From: UBA6136 sp044378425 | GTDB lineage: Bacteria; Pseudomonadota; Gammaproteobacteria; Methylococcales; Methylococcaceae | Reading direction: 5' to 3' | DNA length: 21,427 nt | Assembly: GCA_044378425.1 (NCBI GenBank) | Contig: JBILXN010000016.1 | Coordinates: forward strand, 1-21,427 | Shown here: piece after piece, positions 15,399-21,427 of the stretch | Position numbering within the stretch: the first letter of the stretch is position 1 | Layout of the letters: the number at the start of each line of letters is the position of its first letter | Translations under genes and position numbers: made by a program | The notes under the pieces: generated by a model | What the model was told of the DNA's origin: nothing | The model's database searches: none | What the model saw: only the letters and a program-made list of their open reading frames with translations

Positions 15399-15439
15399 GG
15401 TTGCATATTGGGATTTGCCTGCGTCTAGGGTTGCTAGCT

Positions 15440-16738
15440 CTAGTATCCCTCTTTCTCTATGAGATATCGTTGTACCGCTGACTCATAGACTTCAGTGGAA
15501 ATTTTCACGCCATAAATGACGGTCTGGCAGTGTTCTTCCAGAATGATGCTGAGGAGTCGGAAAGCGTTTCTTGGCGTGAGTTGGCGCACAATGAAGTTTG
15601 CCTTGCTCTCCCCCTCGTCCTCGAAGATGTCTGACAGATGAATGGGCGGGCTGCCGGGTCTCCGTCCCACATTCATGCGTTTTTCAATAAGACGGATCAT
15701 ATTATCCGGCGACCAGTTGATGGACGATATCGTCTTGATGCGGTCGCTTCGGTAGTACTTCTTAAGATCGTGTAGTTCGTAGGGCAGGAACAGGATGATG
15801 CCGAGATGATCGATCTGGAACAGTTGGTCATCAAGGAGAGGGGTGACCAGCGTCCGCATCTTTTCGGGGTCGCCCTTGATGCTGGTGGGTTCATCCACAC
15901 GGTCAACCAGCAGGTAAACCCCGGAGAGTCCGAAGTAGCGGACCAAATCCATGAAGCTTTTAAGTAGGGTAAAGCGATTTTCAGTAGTTCTCGGAATACC
16001 GTGGAATTCAAATAGACCGACGCCGATTTCCTGAATGATCTTCACAGTACCTTCCAGCGATACAGGTACCCCGCGGATGTGTCGATAAATCTCGCCAGCG
16101 ATGAATTTCGCCTGTTTTTTCAGGAAGAAGCTGCTCTTCTTCTGATAACCGGCAATTTCCATGACACGACGCAGGGTCGATACTTTGCTCGAGAGGTCAT
16201 TGGATGCATAGTACAGGGCGATCAATAGCAGAAATTTTTCTGCGATTTCGCGGTTGTTCTTGAGCAGATCTTCTTTCGGCGTTTCGCTGATGGTTCGATA
16301 GAGTTCCTCTATACCCAGCTTGAGAATGTAATCCAGGTGATCATCCAGCGTCATGCGGGGGTCGCGGCTGAGAGGGATTTCCTTTTTCCGCTTAAAGAAC
16401 CGGGTCAGAGCCGATTTGTCAGAGGCATATTCCAGCGGCAGGCTGCGCGGTTTTGCGACTTCGGCTAGCAGTTCGTTGAATTCGACGTAAGATATGACCA
16501 GCACTTGATCGCGGTAATCGTTGAGGTAGCGCTCGGTGTCAATCCGCATTGATGACTTGCCCGCGCCGCGTATCGCGAAAATAACGTAAGGGCTAGGCTT
16601 CTCGATATGGAACAGCACAGACCTGAGTGAGGTATTTTCCACCATCGCAGTCTGGAGGAACGGATCCCTATCAGCATCGAAAGTTACGAATGGGTTGTGT
16701 TCGAACTGCCAGACCTGCAGCCATTCTTTAATTTCCAT
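15440..16738 (-). CDS. P-loop ATPase of unrecognised family
   Basis: I do not recognise a named family. The 432-residue protein starts with WQFEHNPFVTFDADRDPF, an Asn-Pro-Phe leader seen in several bacterial ORC/Cdc6-, STAND- and KAP-like NTPases. A Walker A of the form A-x4-GKSS follows at residues 55-63 (Lys61). Walker B is LSGVYLLVDRVDE, with Asp279 and Asp282-Glu283. A sensor-like strand IILFLPYEL (315-322) and a later SINWSPDNMIRLIEKRM segment resemble AAA+ sensor/lid regions. The middle (residues 100-260) is helical and charged. No signal peptide or membrane segment is seen. It stands alone, divergent from a small membrane protein gene, with a gene-free stretch downstream. Roles in defence or signalling are possible but nothing visible proves them. 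Confidence 0.8.
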   Translation of the reverse strand: MEIKEWLQVWQFEHNPFVTFDADRDPFLQTAMVENTSLRSVLFHIEKPSPYVIFAIRGAGKSSMRIDTERYLNDYRDQVLVISYVEFNELLAEVAKPRSLPLEYASDKSALTRFFKRKKEIPLSRDPRMTLDDHLDYILKLGIEELYRTISETPKEDLLKNNREIAEKFLLLIALYYASNDLSSKVSTLRRVMEIAGYQKKSSFFLKKQAKFIAGEIYRHIRGVPVSLEGTVKIIQEIGVGLFEFHGIPRTTENRFTLLKSFMDLVRYFGLSGVYLLVDRVDEPTSIKGDPEKMRTLVTPLLDDQLFQIDHLGIILFLPYELHDLKKYYRSDRIKTISSINWSPDNMIRLIEKRMNVGRRPGSPPIHLSDIFEDEGESKANFIVRQLTPRNAFRLLSIILEEHCQTVIYGVKISTEVYESAVQRYLIEKEGY

Positions 16739-16805
16739 GAAGCTCTCAATGGTTTCTTATGGGTCGGGGTCTTCTGTGACGCCTGTGGTTATAAGCTAGT
16801 GCAGT

Positions 16806-16821
16806 GCCATCATAGGATGGC
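16806..16821. promoter_or_regulatory. Inverted repeat in the divergent ATPase/membrane-protein region
   Basis: GCCATC and GATGGC form a perfect 6-bp dyad around a 4-bp centre, 68 bp upstream of the ATPase start. On the minus strand the dyad contains TATGAT, a -10-like hexamer, with a weak TTGTTC at 16830-16835 only 15 bp upstream of it. It may be an operator or part of the ATPase promoter. Chance occurrence cannot be excluded for such a short dyad. Confidence 0.35.
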
Positions 16822-16944
16822 TCAAGGTCGAACAAATGCCTTGCTGGTTCCGGTCTTTTCCGCGTGCGAACTATATCATAGATGGACGCTAGCCCAAGCC
16901 TTCTGAACTTCTGTAAGGATAGGCTGACGAAGCGGCATTCTGGC

Positions 16945-16973
16945 TTGAATCGGCAGTCAATCAAGGCTACGAT
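16945..16973 (+). promoter_or_regulatory. Candidate promoter of the small membrane protein gene
   Basis: TTGAAT (16945-16950) and TACGAT (16968-16973) are separated by 17 bp. Initiation near 16980 would leave a leader of about 34 nt before ATG 17014. This argues for that start rather than the in-frame ATG at 16882, which lies upstream of the promoter. Confidence 0.5.
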
Positions 16974-17013
16974 TCCGCCCCTTTCAATCCCCGTACTAAT
17001 AGTCAAGATAACC

Positions 17014-17523
17014 ATGGGTTCCGATTCGAGAGACACCGAAACTGGCAAGGCCCAGATTCCGGAAGGGTTGACGGGTATACAGCCTAGTTGGAAGCCTTTG
17101 ATCTGGTTCGGCGGCGGATTGTTGCTGCTCATAGGTCTGTGGGAGGTATTCCTTGATGTAGGACTTGATCTTCTGGAGATTCTGTTCGAGATCCTGGAGA
17201 AAATCTGGCTGGTCCTGATCGAAGCGCCTGAGGAATGGCTGGAGGATCAGCTTGCTGATTGGATGAAGCAGCACTTTCAGCATGACGCGCATCGCTACTC
17301 AGAGATCACAACGGCACTGGGTTTGACGCCACTGAAGATTGTTCTGATGTTTTTCCTCTTGCGCTGGGGGTGGCGGCATTGCCGTACTCATGTGATCCCC
17401 AAGGTGATACTTTGGAGCAAAATCAGGGTCACCCAAGTCAGGCTGGCATGGGTGGAACTCTGGTGGCCATATCGGATTCTGGGATGCGTGGCACTCATCG
17501 GCATTATGGTCGTTTTGATCTGA
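17014..17523 (+). CDS. Small multi-pass membrane protein, unknown function
   Basis: I do not recognise this protein. From ATG 17014 it is 169 residues. A short polar N-terminus is followed by a hydrophobic span (about 28-48, WFGGGLLLLIGLWEVF) and an amphipathic leucine-rich stretch with regularly spaced glutamates (52-70). Then come a soluble acidic/His-rich segment (71-100), a second span (105-120, LKIVLMFFLLRWGW), a basic loop, and a C-terminal span ending at the last residue (153-169, GCVALIGIMVVLI). It is tryptophan-rich. An in-frame ATG at 16882 would add 44 residues without family character and lies upstream of the likely promoter. It is divergent from the ATPase gene and 49 bp upstream of ppnP. 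Confidence 0.65.
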   Translation: MGSDSRDTETGKAQIPEGLTGIQPSWKPLIWFGGGLLLLIGLWEVFLDVGLDLLEILFEILEKIWLVLIEAPEEWLEDQLADWMKQHFQHDAHRYSEITTALGLTPLKIVLMFFLLRWGWRHCRTHVIPKVILWSKIRVTQVRLAWVELWWPYRILGCVALIGIMVVLI

Positions 17524-17572
17524 GTCCCTCCTGCTGCAATACTTCGCAGTCAACCTTAACCAGAGATAACTC

Positions 17573-17884
17573 ATGTCCCAATTTCATAAAGTCAGCGTCG
17601 TTAAAAAATCCAACATCTACTTTGATGGCCTCTGTGTCAGTCACACAGTCCTGTTTGATGATGGAACCCGCAAGACCTTGGGTGTCATCTTCCCCTCCGT
17701 TCTGACTTTTGCCACCACAGCGCCAGAAATCATGGAGATTGTTTCTGGTACTTGCCGCGTCCGTCTTGCCGGTGAGTCAGACTGGGCATCATACGGTGCG
17801 GGTCAGTCATTCGAAGTGGCAGGCAACAGCGGGTTCGATATTGAAACCACCGACGTACTGGATTACGTCTGTCACTTCGGCTGA
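17573..17884 (+). CDS. ppnP: Pyrimidine/purine nucleoside phosphorylase PpnP
   Basis: PpnP (formerly YaiE/DUF1255) is a small cupin that phosphorolyses several nucleosides to free base and ribose-1-phosphate. The 103-residue protein has the family blocks: SNIYFDGLCVSHTVLFDDGTRKTLGV early on (seen in parts), FATTAPEIMEIVSGTCRVRL and GQSFEVAGNSGFDIE, ending DYVCHFG. It is about nine residues longer than the E. coli protein. The last 13 nt overlap the 3' end of the opposing Sel1 gene, so the two transcripts converge. Confidence 0.93.
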   Translation: MSQFHKVSVVKKSNIYFDGLCVSHTVLFDDGTRKTLGVIFPSVLTFATTAPEIMEIVSGTCRVRLAGESDWASYGAGQSFEVAGNSGFDIETTDVLDYVCHFG

Positions 17885-18588
17885 ATACGTTTAGACGAAC
17901 CAGGCAAGTGGCCCTTGCCCTTACCGGTCTTGCGCTTGGATGCGGGCTGTTGATCCGATCGACTGTCGGGTGGATGTTTCGGATCCGCTGGATCTAGCGT
18001 GATGCCCTGTTGTTGCCGCCAAGCCGCCACCCTGGCGAGCCCATCATTGAGTTCTGCCGGCGTCAACTCGCCGGCCATTGACGCACGTAAATCGGTGGCG
18101 GCCACGTGGCCGTATTCCGCAGCGACCGAATACCAGAAATAGGCGCGCACCCGGTCTCTGGGGAGTCCATTGCCCTGATCATAGAGACCTCCGAGCACCG
18201 AGGCGGATTCCGGGTCACCCTGTTCCGCTGCTTTCTGAAACCAATGGGCAGCTTCAAGGTGATCCTTGCTGACACCCAAGCCGTAAAAATGGCAAACGCC
18301 AAGCTTGCGCTGACCGACCACGCTTCCTTGCGCGGCAGATTTACGGTACCACTTGACCGCCTCGCCGTAATTTTGCGTCACCGCCAGTCCGCGCATGTAG
18401 AGGTTGCCGAGATTGACCTCGGCATTGGGGTCTCCCGCATCGGCCGCCGGTTTGAATTCGGCTAGTGCTTTGTGCCAGTCCATGGCCGCGGCCGCGGCCA
18501 GTCCCAGTGCCACATCCGCACTGGCGCCATAGCTAAGCATCAGCACCAGAATGGTGAGTCCGGGTTTAAGGTATGTGGGCATTGGCAT
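17872..18588 (-). CDS. Exported Sel1-repeat (TPR-like) protein
   Basis: Sel1 repeats form alpha-alpha solenoids that mediate protein-protein contacts. The 238-residue protein starts with a basic n-region and a hydrophobic stretch (LTILVLMLSYGASADV, residues 11-26), consistent with a signal peptide. About three Sel1-like units follow (roughly 52-87, 88-123, 124-160), with hallmarks such as AEVNLGNLYMRGLAV, GQRKLGVCHFYGLGV and SASVLGGLYDQGNGLPRD. The last 30 residues are Lys/Ser-rich and low in complexity. The start overlaps the end of the quinone oxidoreductase gene by 23 nt, indicating a leftward operon. A second ATG at 18582 is an equally good start. The binding partner is unknown. Confidence 0.85.
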   Translation of the reverse strand: MPMPTYLKPGLTILVLMLSYGASADVALGLAAAAAMDWHKALAEFKPAADAGDPNAEVNLGNLYMRGLAVTQNYGEAVKWYRKSAAQGSVVGQRKLGVCHFYGLGVSKDHLEAAHWFQKAAEQGDPESASVLGGLYDQGNGLPRDRVRAYFWYSVAAEYGHVAATDLRASMAGELTPAELNDGLARVAAWRQQQGITLDPADPKHPPDSRSDQQPASKRKTGKGKGHLPGSSKRIQPK

Positions 18589-19564
18589 CTGCCACGTTAA
18601 GGATCAGTTTGCCCATATGTTCGCCTCGCTCCATCACCTGATGGGCCTTGGCAGCATCGGCCAGGGCTAAACTGCGGTCGATGATAGGGCGTATTTGCCG
18701 GTTTATCAGTAGAGGCCAGAGCTTGGCTTGCAGCGCCTCGGCAAGCAGGGTTTTGGCGGCCAGAGGCCGACTCCGTAGTGTGGAGCCACTGATGGTCAGG
18801 CGCTTGAGCAAAATGGGTAACAGGTTGATGTCGGTTTTTGGCCCGCCCTGAGTCGCAATGAGTATGAGCCTGCCGCCGGGCGCTAGCAGCGCGAGATGCT
18901 GCTTCAGATAGGGACCACCGATCAAGTCGAGTATCACATCGACGCCGTAACCTGCGGACAGGTCCAGTATGCGTTGATTGAAATCTTCGTCGCGGTAGTT
19001 GATGGGGTGGGCACCGAGTTGTGCGCACAGGTCACATTTGGCGGGACTGCCTGCTGTGGCGAATACCTCCGCTCCCAAGGTCTTGGCTAATTGTATGGCG
19101 TAGCTGCCTATACCGCTGGCACCGCCATGGATCAGGATCCTTTCGCCGTGGCGTAGTTGGCCGATTTCTATCAGGTTCGCCCATACGGTAAAACAGGCTT
19201 CCGGCAGACTGGCAGCTTCAGTCATGGAGAGATCGCCAGGGATGGGCAGGCAGAGAGGGGCGTCTGCACAGCAATACTCAGCATAGCCGCCGCCGGTGAG
19301 CAGAGCACAGACCTGTTCGCCCAAGCGGGGGGTTTGGACTCCCGGGCCCAACGCCACAACGATGCCCGCCACCTCCAGCCCCGGAATATCGGAGGCGCCT
19401 TTGGGTGGAGGATAGAGCCCGCGCCTTTGCATGAGGTCGGCGCGGTTGACCCCGGCAGCCAGAACCTTGATCAGTACTTCGCCCGGTCCTGGCGCAGGAA
19501 TGGGGCGCCGACAGGCTTCCAGCACTTCGGGACCACCCGGCGCGGTTATTTCAATCGCGTTCAT
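18566..19564 (-). CDS. NAD(P)H quinone oxidoreductase, PIG3/QOR family
   Basis: This zinc-independent MDR-superfamily enzyme probably reduces quinones or enones with NADPH. From ATG 19564 it is 332 residues. Family blocks are MNAIEITAPGGPEVLE at the start, GVNRADLMQRRGLYPPPKGA (close to human TP53I3/PIG3), IPGLEVAGIVVALG, the nucleotide-binding ILIHGGASGIGSYAIQLAKTLGA, and a C-terminal VMERGEHMGKLILNV. An upstream ATG at 19612 overlaps the nadB stop (TGATG) and would add 16 residues outside the family alignment; it could be used through coupling. It sits between nadB and the Sel1 gene in a leftward operon. Confidence 0.92.
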   Translation of the reverse strand: MNAIEITAPGGPEVLEACRRPIPAPGPGEVLIKVLAAGVNRADLMQRRGLYPPPKGASDIPGLEVAGIVVALGPGVQTPRLGEQVCALLTGGGYAEYCCADAPLCLPIPGDLSMTEAASLPEACFTVWANLIEIGQLRHGERILIHGGASGIGSYAIQLAKTLGAEVFATAGSPAKCDLCAQLGAHPINYRDEDFNQRILDLSAGYGVDVILDLIGGPYLKQHLALLAPGGRLILIATQGGPKTDINLLPILLKRLTISGSTLRSRPLAAKTLLAEALQAKLWPLLINRQIRPIIDRSLALADAAKAHQVMERGEHMGKLILNVADANAHIP

Positions 19565-19611
19565 GGTCTCACAGGACGGTAGGTCAGTTAAGCTCTCGGA
19601 CGCTTTGTCCA

Positions 19612-21213
19612 TCAGTGATTCGGGTTCAGTATGGTGTTGCGGGGTGGGTGTGCGTTATCGATATCGGGGTGATCAAGTGTGAAGTGAAGCCCGCGGCTTT
19701 CCTTTCTTAACAACGCAGAGCGGATAATGAGTTCAGCGACGATCACCAGATTACGGAGCTCCAGGAGATCGGTGGTTACCCGGAAGGTTCCGTAATACTC
19801 GGCTATTTCTTGTTTTAGTAAGTCGGTTCGATGCAGTGCCCGCTGCAATCGTTTATTGGTGCGCACTATACCGACGTAGTCCCACATGAAGCGACGGATC
19901 TCATCCCAGTTATGGGACACGACAACTTCTTCGTCAGAGTCGGTGACTTGAGATTCATCCCAGTCCGGTGGTTCCGGTGGTATGGGGCGCTCCGAAAGAC
20001 TGCTCAGAATGCTGTCAGCGGCTTGTTTGGCAAAGACCAGGCACTCAAGCAGCGAATTACTCGCCATGCGGTTGGCTCCATGCAGCCCAGTACACGCGGC
20101 TTCGCCTATGGCATAGAGACCAGGTACATTGGTGCGGGCGCGGTGGTCGGTGATTATGCCGCCGCAGGTATAGTGAGCGGCCGGAACGACCGGGATAGGG
20201 TCGCGGGTGATGTCGATATTGAATTCAAGGCAGTGGGTGTAAATGGTGGGAAAGTGACTTTTGATGAAGTCGGCCGGCCGATGCGATATGTCGAGAAACA
20301 CGCAATCTGCCCCGAGACGTTTCATTTCATGGTCTATTGCCCGGGCGACGATATCGCGGGGGGCTAACTCGGCTCGCGCATCAAACCGCTGCATGAAGGG
20401 TGTGCCATCAGCGAGCATCAGGCGACCGCCTTCGCCCCGCAGCGCTTCAGATATCAGGAATGAGCGGGCCTGAGGGTGATAGAGGCAGGTAGGATGGAAT
20501 TGGATGAACTCCATATTGCCAACACGGGCACCCGCCCGCCAGGCTATGGCAATGCCGTCGCCGGTCGCGATATCGGGGTTGCTGGTGTAAAGATAGACCT
20601 TGCTGGCACCACCGGACGCGATGACGACATGCCGGGCGCGAATGGTTTTTACCTTTTGGACTCTGCAGTCGAGTATATAAGCCCCCAGCACGCCTTGTTC
20701 GGGTTTGCCAAACCTGCTGCCGGTGATGAGGTCGATTGCAGTGTGAAATTCGAGCAAGTCGATGTTGGGATTGGCCCTGGCTTTCTGCTCAAGGGACGTC
20801 TCGACAGCCCGCCCGGTGGCGTCGGCAGCATGCACAACCCGCCGGTGGCTGTGGCCGCCCTCGCGTGTCAGGTGTAATTGATGCGCGCCATTGTCGGATG
20901 CGACCTCAGTGAATGACACGCCTTGCTTCACCAGCCACTCTATACAGGACTTGCCTTGTGAAACGACTAGCCGAACGATATCGTGATCGCAGAGACCGGC
21001 CCCTGCGGCAAGCGTGTCCTGTATATGCGATTCAATAGAATCTTCAGCATCAAGTACAGCTGAAATGCCACCTTGTGCGTAGAGTGTATTTGATTCAGTC
21101 AATGCCGTTTTGGATATCACGGCAACCCTCGTGCTATCCGCCAGTCTGAGCGCCAGACTAAGACCAGAAGCACCACTGCCAATGATGAGAACGTCATATA
21201 CTGGTGAGGACAT
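19612..21213 (-). CDS. nadB: L-aspartate oxidase
   Basis: NadB oxidises L-aspartate to iminoaspartate with FAD, the first step of de novo NAD synthesis; NadA then forms quinolinate. From ATG 21213 the protein is 533 residues, the normal size. Visible motifs are the FAD-binding VLIIGSGASGLSLAL (around residues 8-22), SNTLYAQGGISAVL, EGGHSHRRVVHAADATGRAV, FIQFHPTCLYHP, AHYTCGGI and GLHGANRMASNSLLECLVF, shared with the succinate dehydrogenase flavoprotein family. The segment LTESNTLYAQGG favours NadB over SdhA/FrdA. A TTG at 21222 in frame is a weaker start. nadB is divergent from whatever lies beyond the right edge; in many gammaproteobacteria that is rpoE, but nothing here shows it. Confidence 0.97.
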   Translation of the reverse strand: MSSPVYDVLIIGSGASGLSLALRLADSTRVAVISKTALTESNTLYAQGGISAVLDAEDSIESHIQDTLAAGAGLCDHDIVRLVVSQGKSCIEWLVKQGVSFTEVASDNGAHQLHLTREGGHSHRRVVHAADATGRAVETSLEQKARANPNIDLLEFHTAIDLITGSRFGKPEQGVLGAYILDCRVQKVKTIRARHVVIASGGASKVYLYTSNPDIATGDGIAIAWRAGARVGNMEFIQFHPTCLYHPQARSFLISEALRGEGGRLMLADGTPFMQRFDARAELAPRDIVARAIDHEMKRLGADCVFLDISHRPADFIKSHFPTIYTHCLEFNIDITRDPIPVVPAAHYTCGGIITDHRARTNVPGLYAIGEAACTGLHGANRMASNSLLECLVFAKQAADSILSSLSERPIPPEPPDWDESQVTDSDEEVVVSHNWDEIRRFMWDYVGIVRTNKRLQRALHRTDLLKQEIAEYYGTFRVTTDLLELRNLVIVAELIIRSALLRKESRGLHFTLDHPDIDNAHPPRNTILNPNH

Positions 21214-21226
21214 TGAGATCAACTCT

Positions 21227-21256
21227 AGTGTATGGGGGTGCTCATCGTACTGTAAA
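21227..21256 (-). promoter_or_regulatory. Weak candidate promoter upstream of nadB
   Basis: Read leftward, TTTACA (21256-21251) and TACACT (21232-21227) are 18 bp apart. Initiation near 21220 would leave only about 7 nt before ATG 21213, too short for a standard Shine-Dalgarno, so the site may not be the working promoter. The remaining bases to the right edge show no gene I can support. Confidence 0.25.
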
Positions 21257-21427
21257 AAAGAGGCTCTTGAACGATTAGGGATGGGGCAATCTTTGTCTTT
21301 AGGAGTCGGATGTCACCCTTTTGCTAATGGAATACGTTGTATGGTGGCGGTTAAACAACGATAATGAGGCATGACAATAGGGTGCCAACGTTTTAGCGCG
21401 CGCCTGGTTCTGTCAGGTTGGATCGTC

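Larger units (their letters stand above)
14952..15439. other. 488-bp gene-free region between convergent genes
   Basis: No supportable gene is visible on either strand. The region holds a candidate terminator for the rightward group near 15124-15141 and an 8-bp tandem repeat at 15361-15398, just after the 3' end of the leftward ATPase gene. The rest has mixed composition with no recognised RNA, integrase site or insertion-sequence end. Confidence 0.6.

Noticed and set aside
16746..17132. Minus-strand open frame upstream of the ATPase gene
   Set aside because: It overlaps the membrane protein gene and its promoter, and the translation is Pro/Arg-rich low-complexity without domain features.
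20476..20877. Plus-strand open frames opposite nadB and the quinone oxidoreductase
   Set aside because: They are shadows of strongly supported minus-strand enzymes in GC-rich sequence.
21223..21427. Start or promoter of a divergent rpoE-like gene at the right edge
   Set aside because: The nadB-rpoE neighbourhood is known in gammaproteobacteria, but no coding start or sigma-E type promoter could be recognised here.

Overview
The window looks like a chromosomal segment of a free-living gammaproteobacterium. The order recA-recX-alaS-aspartokinase-csrA-tRNA-Ser, followed by rpsP-rimM-trmD-rplS, is typical of that class. I cannot name a genus. Codon use and gene order show no obvious prophage, insertion sequence or plasmid backbone.

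Left part (1-8220, all + strand): recombination (recA, recX), alanyl-tRNA synthetase, a lysine-sensitive type aspartokinase with tandem ACT domains, the post-transcriptional regulator CsrA with a GGA-rich leader, a tRNA-Ser(GCU) with its own promoter and terminator, then the conserved ribosome/tRNA-modification operon rpsP-rimM-trmD-rplS. That operon has a near-consensus promoter and ends at a strong intrinsic terminator.

Middle part (8247-14951, all + strand, tightly packed): an O6-methylguanine-DNA methyltransferase overlapping xerD, then lpxA-gnnA-gnnB-lpxB, a GreA/GreB-like factor with an altered coiled coil, and a YgjP-type zinc metalloprotein. The lpxA-gnnA-gnnB-lpxB block is the most informative feature. 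It predicts that UDP-GlcNAc is oxidised and transaminated at C3 before acylation, giving lipid A with amide-linked rather than ester-linked 3-position acyl chains.

Right part (14952-21427): a 488-bp gene-free stretch with a terminator and an 8-bp tandem repeat. Next come an unrecognised P-loop ATPase (- strand) and a divergent small membrane protein, with an inverted repeat and promoter between them. These are the least explained genes here. The window ends with ppnP (+) and a leftward group nadB-quinone oxidoreductase-Sel1 repeat protein (-).

Functional themes are genome maintenance, translation, envelope lipid A chemistry and NAD/nucleoside metabolism. The undescribed candidates are the ATPase/membrane pair and the Gre variant. 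The lipid A block is a recognised pathway in an informative arrangement.
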